This document shows, one piece after another, positions 52,480 through 62,357 of a stretch of DNA of 64,000 nt (positions are counted from its first letter, which is position 1; each line of letters begins with the position of its first letter). The notes under the pieces are model-generated. The model was not told the DNA's origin and did no database searches. It was given only the letters and a program-made list of their open reading frames with translations. The DNA is from Brachybacterium phenoliresistens (GTDB lineage Bacteria; Actinomycetota; Actinomycetes; Actinomycetales; Dermabacteraceae), in assembly GCF_000576425.1 (NCBI RefSeq), contig NZ_KK069990.1, positions 124,001-188,000 on the forward strand, in the 5' to 3' direction. The position numbers and the translations under genes are program-made.

Positions 52480-53400
52480 GTGGCGAACGAGCAGTCCACT
52501 GACTCCCAGGACTCCTACGACGACGTCGACGACACCCTTGCGTTCTCGTCGTCCGCTCCGGCGGCCGATGAGCAGTCCCTCCTGACGGAGGACCTCGAGA
52601 CCGAGGCCGGCGCCGAGGCGTCCGCATCGGACGAGGACGAGACGGCCGAGCTCTCCGAGCAGCCCGGAGCCGACGTCGCCGAGGCGCCCGCCGCCGAGGG
52701 CTCCGACGCCTCGGAGACCGACGCGCTGCCCGTCGACGAGGCGGACGCCCCCGAGGACGAGGCCGCGGCCGAGGCCCCCGCGGAGCCCGAGCCCGAGGAC
52801 CCCACCGTCGCGCTGAAGCGCCAGCTGCGCTCCGCGCCGGGCGAGTGGTACGTCGTGCACTCCTACTCCGGCCACGAGAACCGTGTGAAGTCGCAGCTGA
52901 CGACCCGCATCGAGACCCAGAACATGGAGGAGTTCATCTTCCAGATCGAGGTCCCGATGGAGGATGCCGCGGAGATCAAGAACGGCCAGAAGAAGATCGT
53001 CCGCCGCGTGCGGGTGCCCGGGTACGTGCTGGTCCGCATGGACCTGACCGATGAGTCCTGGCGCGTCGTGCGGGACACCCCGGGCGTCACCGGCTTCGTC
53101 GGCAACGCGACCGACCCCACCCCGCTGAACTTCGACGAGATCTACTCGCTCCTGGCGCCCTCGGTGGGGCTGCCGGAGAAGAAGCGCTCCTCGTCGGCCG
53201 CCGCCGCGAAGAAGGCCGAGCAGAAGATGCCGGCGTTCGAGATCGGCGAGTCCGTGACCGTCATGGACGGTCCGTTCGAGACCATGCCCGCGTCGATCTC
53301 CGAGATCGATCCGGTGCACCAGAAGCTCCGGGTCCTCGTGTCCATCTTCGGACGCGAGACCCCGGTGGAGCTGGGCTTCGACCAGGTCGCCAAGATCTGA
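52480..53400 (+). CDS. nusG: Transcription termination/antitermination factor NusG
   Basis: A 306-residue NusG. The first 115 residues are an acidic Ala/Asp/Glu extension typical of actinobacteria. The NGN domain follows from about 121 ([59 protein letters not shown]), and the KOW domain is near 255-305 ([22 protein letters not shown]). The inter-domain linker ([19 protein letters not shown]) is unusually Ala/Lys-rich. It binds RNA polymerase and links it to Rho or to the ribosome. The start is GTG 52480, after AAGGAAAGCAGG. Confidence 0.96.
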   Translation: MANEQSTDSQDSYDDVDDTLAFSSSAPAADEQSLLTEDLETEAGAEASASDEDETAELSEQPGADVAEAPAAEGSDASETDALPVDEADAPEDEAAAEAPAEPEPEDPTVALKRQLRSAPGEWYVVHSYSGHENRVKSQLTTRIETQNMEEFIFQIEVPMEDAAEIKNGQKKIVRRVRVPGYVLVRMDLTDESWRVVRDTPGVTGFVGNATDPTPLNFDEIYSLLAPSVGLPEKKRSSSAAAAKKAEQKMPAFEIGESVTVMDGPFETMPASISEIDPVHQKLRVLVSIFGRETPVELGFDQVAKI

Positions 53401-53491
53401 TCGGAGCATCCCGCTCCGGCGCCGCGAGGCGCCACCCGTGGGAGGAGCACTGATGAGCTCCGCCCGAACCACGACACAGTGAGGAAGAGCA

Positions 53492-53923
53492 ATGGCTCCC
53501 AAGAAGAAGATCGCGAGCATCATCAAGCTCCAGATCCAGGCCGGCCAGGCCACCCCTGCGCCGCCCGTGGGTCCGGCACTCGGCGCCGCCGGCGTCAACA
53601 TGATGGAGTTCGTCAAGGCGTACAACGACCGCACTGCGGATCAGCGCGGCAACATCATCCCGGTCGAGATCACCGTGTACGAGGACCGCTCGTTCACGTT
53701 CATCACCAAGACCCCGCCGGCCGCTGAGCTCATCAAGAAGGCCGCCGGCCTCCAGAAGGGCTCGGCCACGCCGCACACCGACAAGGTCGGCAAGATCACC
53801 CAGGCGCAGGTCCGCGAGATCGCGGAGACCAAGATGCCTGATCTGAACGCGAACGACATGGATGCCGCGGCGAAGATCATCGCCGGCACCGCTCGTTCCA
53901 TGGGCATCACGGTGGAGGACTGA
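53492..53923 (+). CDS. rplK: Ribosomal protein uL11
   Basis: A 143-residue 50S protein of the GTPase-associated centre. It starts [20 protein letters not shown] and has [19 protein letters not shown], the Pro-rich N-terminal domain; the C-terminal rRNA-binding domain has [23 protein letters not shown] 53492 follows AGGAAGAG. rplA starts 5 bases after its stop. Confidence 0.98.
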   Translation: MAPKKKIASIIKLQIQAGQATPAPPVGPALGAAGVNMMEFVKAYNDRTADQRGNIIPVEITVYEDRSFTFITKTPPAAELIKKAAGLQKGSATPHTDKVGKITQAQVREIAETKMPDLNANDMDAAAKIIAGTARSMGITVED

Positions 53924-53928
53924 CGACA

Positions 53929-54648
53929 ATGGCATTCCGCAGCAAGGCTTACAAGGACGGCGCCGCCAAGATCGAGGACGGCCGCCTGTACTCCCCGCTC
54001 GACGCTCTGCGTCTGGCTCAGAAGACCTCCCCGGCGAAGTTCGACGCGTCCGTCGAGGTCGCGATGCGCCTGGGCGTCGACCCCCGCAAGGCGGACCAGA
54101 TGGTGCGCGGCACCGTCAACCTGCCCAACGGCACCGGCAAGACGGCCCGCGTGATCGTCTTCGCCGTGGGCGCGCAGGCTGAGGCCGCCCTCGCGGCCGG
54201 CGCCGACGAGGTCGGCGACGACGACCTCATCGAGAAGGTCGCCGGCGGCTGGACCGACTTCGACGCGGCCGTGGCCACCCCGAACCTGATGGGCAAGGTC
54301 GGCAAGCTCGGCCGAGTCCTCGGTCCGCGCGGCCTCATGCCGAACCCGAAGACCGGCACGGTCACCATGGACGTGACCAAGGCCGTGAACGACATCAAGG
54401 GCGGCAAGATCGAGTTCCGCACCGATCGCGCGGCGAACCTCCACTACATCGTCGGCAAGACCTCGTTCACCGACACGCAGCTGGTGGAGAACTACGTCGC
54501 GGCGCTCGACGAGATCCTGCGACTGAAGCCGTCCTCCTCCAAGGGCCGCTACATCACCAAGATCACGGTGTCCACCACCATGGGCCCCGGCATCCCCGTC
54601 GATGTCAACCGCACCCGCAACCTCACCGAGGACACCGACGAGGCCTGA
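53929..54648 (+). CDS. rplA: Ribosomal protein uL1
   Basis: A 239-residue protein of the L1 stalk. Conserved segments are [64 protein letters not shown] and [14 protein letters not shown]. It binds 23S rRNA and normally also represses its own mRNA. Co-transcribed with rplK; a hairpin terminator at 54687-54723 follows. Confidence 0.98.
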   Translation: MAFRSKAYKDGAAKIEDGRLYSPLDALRLAQKTSPAKFDASVEVAMRLGVDPRKADQMVRGTVNLPNGTGKTARVIVFAVGAQAEAALAAGADEVGDDDLIEKVAGGWTDFDAAVATPNLMGKVGKLGRVLGPRGLMPNPKTGTVTMDVTKAVNDIKGGKIEFRTDRAANLHYIVGKTSFTDTQLVENYVAALDEILRLKPSSSKGRYITKITVSTTMGPGIPVDVNRTRNLTEDTDEA

Positions 54649-54686
54649 GCCCCGTCAGCGATCCGGTCCTCGGCCGGTTCCCCGCG

Positions 54687-54723
54687 CAGCGCCCCGTCCA
54701 CCCCTGCGGTGGGCGGGGCGCTG
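54687..54723 (+). terminator. Hairpin terminator after rplA
   Basis: A 16-bp stem (54687-54702 with 54708-54723, one G-U pair) around CCTGC, 38 bases past the rplA stop. It separates rplKA from rplJL. Confidence 0.7.
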
Positions 54724-54803
54724 CCGTGCGCGGCCCGCCGCCGACCGCCCGGCTGTGACGCATCCCGCGCGATACCGCGTGGACCGGAGGGTGCGCGGAC
54801 CGG

Positions 54804-54809
54804 TACTGT
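54804..54809 (+). promoter_or_regulatory. -10 hexamer TACTGT for rplJ-rplL
   Basis: TACTGT lies about 237 bases before rplJ and just upstream of the L10 leader, the place expected for the operon promoter. Confidence 0.5.
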
Positions 54810-54815
54810 GGAACC

Positions 54816-54900
54816 ACCGAAGACCGCCGGTCGTCGCCCTCGCCACCGAGAGCGACCGAAGGATTCCCGTACGGGAGCGCCTGCGCAGGTGACCCAAGGA
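54816..54900 (+). ncRNA. Ribosomal protein L10 leader
   Basis: The transcribed leader of rplJL carries the actinobacterial L10-leader pattern: CCGAAGACCGCCGGTCG near its start, GACCGAAGGATTCCCG in the middle and GCCTGCGCAGGTGACCC at 54879-54895. L10 (with L7/L12) binds this fold to repress its own operon. A terminator hairpin follows at 54948. Rfam family RF00557 would be the test. Confidence 0.7.
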
Positions 54901-54947
54901 CCCCCGCGGTCCGCTGTGCCCTCCGGGGCACCATGCGGCTGCGATCG

Positions 54948-54985
54948 GAGCCCAGGCGCCTGCGCGTCTGGGCTCTTTCGTCGTT
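54948..54985 (+). terminator. Attenuator hairpin in the rplJ leader
   Basis: GAGCCCAG (54948-54955) pairs with CTGGGCTC (54968-54975), followed by TTTCGTCGTTG. It looks like an intrinsic terminator inside the leader, upstream of rplJ, so partial termination before L10/L12 is likely. Confidence 0.65.
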
Positions 54986-55045
54986 GTGCATGATTCTGCG
55001 CAGGGCTTCTCTCAGCCGGCGACTGAGACCTCTGGAAGGAGGGCC

Positions 55046-55561
55046 ATGGCGAAGCCCGAGAAGGTGGATGCCGTTGCCGAGCTCACGGAACTGTTCCGTG
55101 AGTCCGACGCAGCGGTGCTCACCGAGTACCGCGGTCTCTCCGTGCAGCAGCTGAAGACGCTGCGTCGTGCACTGGGAGCCGATACCACCTACGCCGTGGT
55201 GAAGAACACGCTCACGGAGATCGCCGCCCGCGAGGCCGGCATCGACGCGTTCGAGGGCAAGCTGGCCGGTCCCACGGCCATCGCCTTCATCAAGGGCGAG
55301 CCGGTCACCCCGGCCAAGACCCTGCGTGACTTCGCCAAGGAGAACGACCAGCTCGTCGTCAAGTCCGGGTTCTTCGAGGGCAAGACCCTCACCGAGGACG
55401 ACGTCAAGAAGCTCGCGGACCTCGAGTCCCGCGAGGTGCTGCTGGCCAAGGCCGCAGGCGCCCTCAAGGCGAACCTGTCCAAGGCCGCCGCCGTGTTCCA
55501 GGCGCCGCTGTCGAAGACGGTGCGCACCGTGGACGCGCTGCGCGAGAAGCAGGACGCCTGA
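55046..55561 (+). CDS. rplJ: Ribosomal protein uL10
   Basis: A 171-residue protein, the base of the L7/L12 stalk. Conserved parts are [43 protein letters not shown] and [14 protein letters not shown] 55046 is preceded by GGAAGGAGGG. rplL follows after 151 bases. Confidence 0.97.
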   Translation: MAKPEKVDAVAELTELFRESDAAVLTEYRGLSVQQLKTLRRALGADTTYAVVKNTLTEIAAREAGIDAFEGKLAGPTAIAFIKGEPVTPAKTLRDFAKENDQLVVKSGFFEGKTLTEDDVKKLADLESREVLLAKAAGALKANLSKAAAVFQAPLSKTVRTVDALREKQDA

Positions 55562-55712
55562 GCCTCGGCTCGGACCTCCCGCATCGCACCCACAGCGCGT
55601 CAGCGCTGAACTCGGCCCGTCCGCCCCGGCGGAGGGACCGGCAGGACCAGGCGCGCCCGCGCCGCACACAAGCCCCAGGGACATCGGGCCCTGAACAGGA
55701 AGGAACGTCATC

Positions 55713-56102
55713 ATGGCGAAGCTCAGCAACGACGAGCTGATCGAGGCTTTCAAGGAGCTCTCCCTCATCGAGCTCTCCGACTTCATCAAGCAGTTCGAGG
55801 AGGTCTTCGATGTGACCGCCGCTGCTCCCGTCGCGGTTGCCGCGGCCGGTGCCGCGGGTGGCGGCGACGCCGCTGCCGCCGAGGAGGAGAAGGATGAGTT
55901 CGACGTCATCCTCGAGTCCGCCGGCAGCGCCAAGATCGCCGTCATCAAGGAGGTGCGCGCCCTCACCTCCCTCGGTCTGAAGGAGGCCAAGGAGGTCGTG
56001 GACGGCGCCCCCAAGGCCGTCGTCGAGAAGGTCTCCAAGGACGCGGCCGAGAAGGCCAAGGAGCAGCTCGAGGGCGCCGGCGCCACCGTCACCATCAAGT
56101 GA
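55713..56102 (+). CDS. rplL: Ribosomal protein bL12 (L7/L12)
   Basis: A 129-residue stalk protein. The N-terminal dimerisation helix ([19 protein letters not shown]) is followed by an Ala/Gly hinge and the C-terminal factor-binding domain ([36 protein letters not shown]). ATG 55713 follows AGGAAGGA. Two hairpins follow the stop. Confidence 0.98.
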   Translation: MAKLSNDELIEAFKELSLIELSDFIKQFEEVFDVTAAAPVAVAAAGAAGGGDAAAAEEEKDEFDVILESAGSAKIAVIKEVRALTSLGLKEAKEVVDGAPKAVVEKVSKDAAEKAKEQLEGAGATVTIK

Positions 56103-56174
56103 CCCGCCCGCCGCGGCCCCTCGGGTCCGCGGCGTGGGGCGCCTGCGCCCCCGGCTTTCCCGGAGCGATCCGGT

Positions 56175-56208
56175 GACGGGCCGTCCCGCTTCTGCGGGGC
56201 GGCCCGTC
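56175..56208 (+). terminator. Terminator after rplL
   Basis: A 15-bp stem (56175-56189 with 56194-56208, one G-U pair) with loop TTCT. A smaller 8-bp hairpin (56109-56116 with 56127-56134) sits immediately after the rplL stop. Confidence 0.75.
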
Positions 56209-56342
56209 CGCATTCCTGGACGAGCCTCCCGGACCTGCGCGAGCCTGCGGAGACATCCGATCACGGGCCTGCGCAGGGCAGTGTTATCAGGTCGTGACCG
56301 AAGGGGAGCTGACCGGGGACTGTACGGGCCCTGAATCACCGA

Positions 56343-56348
56343 TAGTCT
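56343..56348 (+). promoter_or_regulatory. -10 hexamer TAGTCT for the subtilase gene
   Basis: TAGTCT lies 35 bases before GTG 56384, leaving a short leader with GGGAG close to the start. Confidence 0.4.
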
Positions 56349-56383
56349 GCCGAGACCCGTGTCACAACCAGTCGGGAGCATCG

Positions 56384-59300
56384 GTGACCCCTCGTTCCAT
56401 CCGCAGATTCTGCGTGCTCTCGAGCGCGCTCCTCCTCGCCGTCACGGGCCTCAGCGCCCCTGCCGCCCTCGCCGATCCGCAGGATCCCGACCCCGTGGGC
56501 ACGACGGCTCCGGCCCTGCCGGGGACCGAGGGCGGCGCCGCCGGTGCCGATTCCTCCGCGGAGCGCGTCGATGTCGTCGTGATGCTCCGCGACCAGCCCC
56601 GCACCCCCAGCGAGAGCGCCGAGCGCAGCAACCTCGCCGTGCAGGACGAGCTGCTGGCGAGCTGGGCGGACCGCTACGGCATCGAGGTCGATGCCCAGTT
56701 CGGCTACCTGGTCAACGGGTTCTCCGCGTCGATGCCGGTGGATCAGCTGGCGCCGCTGTCGACCCAGCCGCAGGTGGCCTCGGTGCGCAGGGAGCGGGTG
56801 TACGAGCCGGTCGAGCACACGGCCCGGCAGCTGGAGGGCGTCCCGGCGGCATTCGAGGCCCACGGCACCGACGGCACCGGCACCGTCATCTCGATCATCG
56901 ACTCCGGCATCGACCCGAGCCACCAGGACATGCGCCTGGACGACTGCGGCGCCGCGAAGATCCAGCGCATCGACCCGGCGCCCGAGGCAGGGTTCACCTG
57001 CAAGGTCCCCACCGGCTACAACTACGCCGACGAGAACATGGTCATCAAGGACACGACCTCGTCCCAGCACGGCATGCACGTGGCCGGCATCGCCGCCGCC
57101 AACGGCTCCGAGGGCGACGAGGCGGACGACGTCCTGGCCACCGGCCGCGTGGACGGCGTCGCCCCCAACGCGCAGCTGCTGGCGATGAAGGTCTTCTCCA
57201 ACAGCGGGGGAGGAGCCCGCGACTCCGACATCATCGCCGCGATCGAGGACTCCGTGAAGCTCGACGCGGACGTCATCAACATGTCCCTGGGCTCCCCGAA
57301 CGGGTTCAAGAACACCTCCGACGGCACCGCCCGGGCGATCGAGGCCGCGCGGGACGCGGGCGTGGTGACCGTCGTCGCCGCCGGCAACGACGGGCAGAAC
57401 TTCTCGCTGACCGGCGAGGACGACGACTACCTCGGCGTCCTGGACGACGGCACCCTCGGCGCCCCCGGCAGCCAGGGCAGCGCCCTGACCGTCGCGTCGA
57501 TCGACAACTCCGTGGCCACCGACTTCGTGGCCGTCATCGGCGGGGCCGGCGACGGCCAGGAGATCCCGTACGCCGCAGCGACCGGGACGCTCGACGATGC
57601 CGACCACCCGATCGTCGACGTCGGCCTCGGCCGCGAGCAGGACTACGCCGCCGGTCAGGACCTCGGCGGGGACTGGGCCCTCATCGAGCGCGGCGAGATC
57701 GACTTCTCGACCAAGTTCCAGCTGGCCATCGAGCACGGGGCCGGGGGCGTGGTCGTGTTCAACTCGGCCGCCGGCGGCGACGTGCTGTTCGGCATGGCCG
57801 GCGTCGAGGACGTCACCATCCCGGGCGTCGTCACCACCCGGACCGGGGGACTGGCGATCCGGGAGGCCATCGCGGCCGGCCCGACCACGGTGCGGGTGAC
57901 CGACGACGTCTCCCTGACCGAGCTCGACACGGCGCTGCAGCCCTCCTCCTTCACCTCCTGGGGCACCACGCCGACGCTCGATTTCGAGCCCGATGTCGCC
58001 GGGATCGGCGGCTCGGTGTACTCGACGTACAACGACGACACCTACGGCACCAGCAGCGGCACCTCCATGGCCTCGCCGAACGTGGCCGGGATGATGGCCC
58101 TGCTGCTGGAGGACCAGGCCGCCGGCGGGGCCGGGCCCGAGGGCCCGGAGCGGGTCGACCTCGCCACCGCCGCGCTGATGAACACCGCGCAGATCCCGGT
58201 GGACGCCGACGGCATGCCGTACTCGCCGCGCCAGGTGGGCGCGGGCCTGGGCCGCGTGGACCGTGCCCTGGACACCGAGGTGACGGGCACGGTCGAGGGC
58301 CGGCCCTCGGTCGCCCTGCGCGAGATCACGGGGGAGCGCAGCTTCACCGTCACCCTCACCAACTCCGGGGACGCCGAGCGCTCCTACGAGATCCCCGCCG
58401 GGCAGCAGGTCCTGGCGGAGACGAACGAGCCGGGAGCGCCGACGGGCGTGCGCGCCGCGGCCGGCACCCTCACGGCCGATGCCACGGCCGTCACCGTCCC
58501 CGCGCACGGCACCGCCGAGGTCACCTTCACCCTCACCCCCGAGGGCGGCGCCGACCACTTCGTGGGCGGATGGGCGCAGCTGGCCGCGACCACCGCGGAC
58601 GAGCCCGATCTCGCCGTCCCCTACCTGGGCTTCGTCGGGGACTGGAACGCCGAGCGGATCCTCACCCCGGCCGGGGAGGAGCTCGTCGAGGGCCTGGGCG
58701 TGACCACCCAGCTCATCGGCTCCGCGGACGGCGCGACCTACCCCCTGGAGCTCGGCGACATCCGCCTGCGGCTGTCCCCGAACGGGGACGGCCAGCTCGA
58801 CGCGATCTCCTCGCAGCTGGCCCTGCAGCGCAACGCCGGGGACGTGCGCTACGAGATCCTGCGCGTCGACGGCACGCCCGTGAAGACCCTCGGCATGGAG
58901 CAGGCCGTCTACCGGACGCTGCTGGCGGACTACATCGCCGTGCCGGATCCGCAGGCCCTGACCTGGACCGGCGCGACCTTCGACGGCACCGTCTGGGACC
59001 CGCAGCAGGCGACCTTCGTCCCCGTCCCCGACGGGGAGTACATCTACCGCGTCAGCGCCCGCCTCTCCGAGGACCAGGACTGGCAGGTCACCGACCTGCC
59101 CTTCGGCGTCGACGCCACCGCCCCGGAGGTGTCCATCGGCCGCCTCGAGGGGACCACCCTGCCGCTGACGGTCACCGATGCGGGATCGGGCCTGCTCGAG
59201 GCGCCCCTGGTGGCCGCCGCCGACGGCACCCGCCTTCCCGTCACCGAGCTGGGCGAGGGCCGCTACACGGTCCAGGTCGAGGACCCGCAGCAGACCGCGG

Positions 59301-61849
59301 TCGTCACCGTCACCGCGCAGGACCTCGGCCTGAACACCGGGACCGCCACCGCGGTGCTGACGGGCGAGGCCCTGGTGCTGGCGGACGGGCAGGCACTCGG
59401 CGCCGAGGGCGCCGTGATCGGCGAGCAGTCCGATCTGGTCACCGACGGGGTCCTGTCCCTGGTCGGGTACGTCAGCGCCGACGTCGCGACGGTCGAGGTC
59501 GCCGGGGCCGATGTCCCGCTGGACGGCGCTCGCTTCGTCGCCGAGGTCCCGCTGGCCGAGGGCCAGCAGGAGATCGCGGCGATCGCCCGCGGCGCGGACG
59601 GGACCGAGCTCGCGCGGGTCGCCGTCGACGTCACCTTCGACGGGACGCCCCCGCAGATCGCCCTCGCCGAGGGGACCCTCGACCCGCAGGGCCGCGTCGC
59701 CCTGGGGGAGGACGGCAACGTCGTCCTCGAGGGCACGGTCCAGGACGAGCGGGCCGGCGCTGCGCTGAGCCTCACGGCCGACGGCACCGAGGTGCCCCTC
59801 GAGGCCGACGGCTCCTTCACCGCGACGCTCACCCCCGCGCCGGAGCAGACCGTCATCGTCCTGGCGGCGAGCGACGGAGCAGGCACCGGGACGCTCGCCC
59901 TGCCGATCGCCGGGCGCGAGAGCGCCCTGCCCCAGCCGCCGGGGCTCGTCCTGACCAACCTCGACTGCCAGCTCGCCCAGCGAGCCTGCTTCGTGGCGGG
60001 GGACAGCCCGGACGTGAGCGAGGACGGCACGACCTTCACCCTGCGCGGCCAGGTCGATCCGGGGATCACCGAGGTCGTGCTCACCACCGCGCGCACCGTC
60101 GGCGAGGACGGCGCCTGGACCGGCGGCGAGGAGCGTCCCGCGACGATCGCCGCCGACGGGACCTTCCAGGTCGACCTCCCGGTGACCACCGGCGAGAACC
60201 ATGTGCGCCTCGCCGCCCGCGACGAGCAGGGCACGACGGTCCTGGACCTGGGGCTCGCCCTGTACGTCGACGTGGTCGCCCCGACCCTGCAGGTCGACGA
60301 GCCCGTGCTGCACGGCGGGACGCTGTTCACCGCCTCGGAGACGGTGCGCTTCGCCGGCACCGCCTCGGACGACGGGTGGGGATACGCCTTCGCCCTGAAC
60401 GACTCGACGGTCACCGAGGTCTTCTACGACTCCGGCCTCGGCGCCGAGTCCAACCAGCGGGACTTCTCCGAGGACATCTCCGTGGCCGACGGCGACGTGA
60501 TCCTGGTGCAGATGTCCGACGCCAACGGCAACACCCTGCTGGGCGCGATCCCCGTCGTCCTGGACGCGGAGGCGCCCGAGGTCACGGTGGAGGGCCTCGC
60601 CGCGGACCAGTCCGTCCCGGCCGAGCAGGAGGTCACCGCCTCGGCGGCCGATGAGAACCTCGCGACGCTGCGCGTGAGCGTGGACGGCGAGGTCGTCGAC
60701 TCCCAGCAGACGGACCTGCAGACCGAGCAGATCTCCGTCGAGGACGCCCTGATCGACGTCCGCGACCTCGAGATGGAGGAGGCCGCCACGGCCACCGGGG
60801 CCTCCACGCGGGCGCAGCAGGACACGCTGAGCTCCGCGGTGGACCTCTCCGCCCTCGAGCCGGGCGCGCACACGCTGACGGTGGAGTCCACCGACCTCGC
60901 CGGCAACGTCACCGCCCGCACGGTGCCCTTCGCCGTCGTGGAGACCATCGAGATCACCGGCCCGGACGCCGTGGAGCTCGAGGTCCACCGCGAGCAGCTG
61001 GGCGACCAGGCCGCGCTGGCCGAGCAGGTCCTCGCCGCCTACACGGTCGCCTCCGACGGCGGGGCGGTCGACGGCGCGAGCCTCGTCCTCGCCCCGGGGA
61101 CGGTCCTCGTCGAGGGGGAGAGCACGGCGACGCTCCTGGCCGCAGGCCCCGGCGGCGGCCGCGCCGAGCGCACCGTCACGGTGACGATCACCCTGGCCCA
61201 GGTCACCCTGCGGGACGGCCCGGCCTCGGCGACCGGGACCTTCCGCTCCGACGACGCCCTCTCGGCCGTGCGCTCGGACGTGGACGGGGGAGCGTCCTGG
61301 GTCCTGTCCAACCGGGAGGAGTTCGCCGCGCTGGACGCCGTGATCGTGCTCCCGGCGCAGGAGGGCTCCCGCGTCGTGCGCGTCCTCGAGGACGGCACCC
61401 GCGTCACGATCGACGCGACCTGGGCCGACGGGACGGTGACCTTCCCGGGCACCTCCCGTGCCACCTATCTGGTGCTCTCCCCGCCCGAGGACGACGGCGA
61501 CGGCGGCCCCGGGAATGGCAACGGGAACGGCAACGGCCCGGGCCACGGCAACGGATCGGGGAACGGCAGCGGGAACGGATCCGGCAACGGCAACGGAGGC
61601 GGCAACGGCGACGGAGCCGGCAGCGGCAACGGATCGGGGAACGGCAACGGGAACGGATCCGGCCACGGGAGCGGGAACGGAGCCGGCAACGGCGCTGGGA
61701 ACGGCCAGGGCGGTGCCGGCGAGCCGGCCGGGGCGAAGGGCTCCGGGTCCCTGGTGACCACCGGCGTCGAGGTCGCCGGCGTCGTGATCCTCGCCCTGCT
61801 CCTGCTGGGTGCGGGCGCTGCTCTCGTCCTGCGCGGGCGTCGCCGCTGA
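56384..61849 (+). CDS. Large secreted S8 subtilase with surface anchor-like C-terminus
   Basis: An 1821-residue extracellular serine protease. A Sec signal (RRFCVLSSALLLAVTGLSA) is probably cut after Ala30. A propeptide-like region (VVVMLRDQP, about 60-150) precedes the S8 domain with Asp173 (SIIDSGIDPSH), His229 (SSQHGMHVAGIAAANG) and Ser561 (SSGTSMASPNVAGMMALLL). A PA domain is inserted at about 400-500. The remainder looks like beta-sandwich/Ig-like repeats (VDATAPEVSIGRL; VLDAEAPEVTVEGL). Residues about 1707-1780 are Gly/Asn-rich repeats, followed by SLVTTG, a hydrophobic helix and RGRRR. C5a-peptidase-like proteins share this plan. I chose GTG 56384 because the signal peptide starts there. 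It lies between rplL and rpoB but has its own promoter and terminator. Confidence 0.85.
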   Translation: MTPRSIRRFCVLSSALLLAVTGLSAPAALADPQDPDPVGTTAPALPGTEGGAAGADSSAERVDVVVMLRDQPRTPSESAERSNLAVQDELLASWADRYGIEVDAQFGYLVNGFSASMPVDQLAPLSTQPQVASVRRERVYEPVEHTARQLEGVPAAFEAHGTDGTGTVISIIDSGIDPSHQDMRLDDCGAAKIQRIDPAPEAGFTCKVPTGYNYADENMVIKDTTSSQHGMHVAGIAAANGSEGDEADDVLATGRVDGVAPNAQLLAMKVFSNSGGGARDSDIIAAIEDSVKLDADVINMSLGSPNGFKNTSDGTARAIEAARDAGVVTVVAAGNDGQNFSLTGEDDDYLGVLDDGTLGAPGSQGSALTVASIDNSVATDFVAVIGGAGDGQEIPYAAATGTLDDADHPIVDVGLGREQDYAAGQDLGGDWALIERGEIDFSTKFQLAIEHGAGGVVVFNSAAGGDVLFGMAGVEDVTIPGVVTTRTGGLAIREAIAAGPTTVRVTDDVSLTELDTALQPSSFTSWGTTPTLDFEPDVAGIGGSVYSTYNDDTYGTSSGTSMASPNVAGMMALLLEDQAAGGAGPEGPERVDLATAALMNTAQIPVDADGMPYSPRQVGAGLGRVDRALDTEVTGTVEGRPSVALREITGERSFTVTLTNSGDAERSYEIPAGQQVLAETNEPGAPTGVRAAAGTLTADATAVTVPAHGTAEVTFTLTPEGGADHFVGGWAQLAATTADEPDLAVPYLGFVGDWNAERILTPAGEELVEGLGVTTQLIGSADGATYPLELGDIRLRLSPNGDGQLDAISSQLALQRNAGDVRYEILRVDGTPVKTLGMEQAVYRTLLADYIAVPDPQALTWTGATFDGTVWDPQQATFVPVPDGEYIYRVSARLSEDQDWQVTDLPFGVDATAPEVSIGRLEGTTLPLTVTDAGSGLLEAPLVAAADGTRLPVTELGEGRYTVQVEDPQQTAVVTVTAQDLGLNTGTATAVLTGEALVLADGQALGAEGAVIGEQSDLVTDGVLSLVGYVSADVATVEVAGADVPLDGARFVAEVPLAEGQQEIAAIARGADGTELARVAVDVTFDGTPPQIALAEGTLDPQGRVALGEDGNVVLEGTVQDERAGAALSLTADGTEVPLEADGSFTATLTPAPEQTVIVLAASDGAGTGTLALPIAGRESALPQPPGLVLTNLDCQLAQRACFVAGDSPDVSEDGTTFTLRGQVDPGITEVVLTTARTVGEDGAWTGGEERPATIAADGTFQVDLPVTTGENHVRLAARDEQGTTVLDLGLALYVDVVAPTLQVDEPVLHGGTLFTASETVRFAGTASDDGWGYAFALNDSTVTEVFYDSGLGAESNQRDFSEDISVADGDVILVQMSDANGNTLLGAIPVVLDAEAPEVTVEGLAADQSVPAEQEVTASAADENLATLRVSVDGEVVDSQQTDLQTEQISVEDALIDVRDLEMEEAATATGASTRAQQDTLSSAVDLSALEPGAHTLTVESTDLAGNVTARTVPFAVVETIEITGPDAVELEVHREQLGDQAALAEQVLAAYTVASDGGAVDGASLVLAPGTVLVEGESTATLLAAGPGGGRAERTVTVTITLAQVTLRDGPASATGTFRSDDALSAVRSDVDGGASWVLSNREEFAALDAVIVLPAQEGSRVVRVLEDGTRVTIDATWADGTVTFPGTSRATYLVLSPPEDDGDGGPGNGNGNGNGPGHGNGSGNGSGNGSGNGNGGGNGDGAGSGNGSGNGNGNGSGHGSGNGAGNGAGNGQGGAGEPAGAKGSGSLVTTGVEVAGVVILALLLLGAGAALVLRGRRR
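61513..61710 (+). repeat. Gly-Asn coding repeat in the subtilase
   Basis: About 200 bases of irregular units such as GGCAACGGGAACGG and AACGGATCGGGG, encoding (Gly-Asn/Ser-Gly) runs (GNGNGNGPGHGNGSGNGSGN). It forms a flexible wall-spanning stalk. Short near-identical units could expand or contract in frame. Confidence 0.85.
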
Positions 61850-61868
61850 GAGGGGCATCGGACTGTCG

Positions 61869-61903
61869 GCGCCGCGGCGGAGGCGTACGCCTCGCCGCGG
61901 CGC
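61869..61903 (+). terminator. Terminator after the subtilase gene
   Basis: Left arm 61869-61885 pairs with right arm 61888-61903 with one bulged G, 20 bases beyond the stop. Confidence 0.7.
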
Positions 61904-62357
61904 TCGGCCGTGCGTTCCGCGCCGTGCTGCCGCGCCCTGCTCCGTGCGGTCGCTCCCTGCTCCGTGCTCCCGCTCCGTGCGGAGGTCACGTGCTGCGGCG
62001 GGTCCCGTCCTGACGTGCTCGAAGGCCGGCCGGCCGACGCCCGCGGAGGCGCGCCTGCTTGACTCCGGCGCTCCGGGCGCGCATCCTGTATCCTGAACGT
62101 GAGCTGTTCCTGTCGAACGCATCACCCGAGCCGGACCCCCGCACTGCGGGCGCGGTCCCGCCGGGAGTGACGAGACAGTCAGACAGGAGGCTCCGCCTTC
62201 CGCGCCAGGCATATGGCGGTCGACGCGGATGGACCCGGGCGTTCGCGCGCCCCTTGTGTCCATCCGTGTATTCTTGTATGCTCGGTCCTTGCGCTGTGTC
62301 CGTCCTCCGGATCCGTGCGCCCCCACCACTGTCATCGGCCTGTGGAAGGACCACCCC
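61904..62357 (+). other. rpoB upstream region
   Basis: A 454-base non-coding stretch. The first part has loose GCTCCGTGC and GCTCCCTGC repeats (61938-61982). TTGACT (62059-62064) stands 17 bases before CATCCT (62082-62087), a possible first promoter; a second, better one is at 62254-62282. The leader downstream holds the rpoB ribosome site GGAAGGA (62344-62350). I see no gene in it. Confidence 0.55.
62254..62282 (+). promoter_or_regulatory. rpoB promoter, TTGTGT-17-TATGCT
   Basis: TTGTGT (62254-62259) and TATGCT (62277-62282) are separated by 17 bases, the best-spaced sigma-70-type promoter in the window. It gives a leader of about 69 bases before the TTG start. Confidence 0.55.

Noticed and set aside
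56294-56383. Upstream GTG start at 56294 for the subtilase
   Set aside because: It would place 30 residues without signal-peptide character before an ideal Sec signal, and GGGAG sits before 56384.
61513-61710. Possible CRISPR array
   Set aside because: Units are short, irregular, in frame and code for Gly/Asn; no constant repeats with unique spacers and no cas genes.
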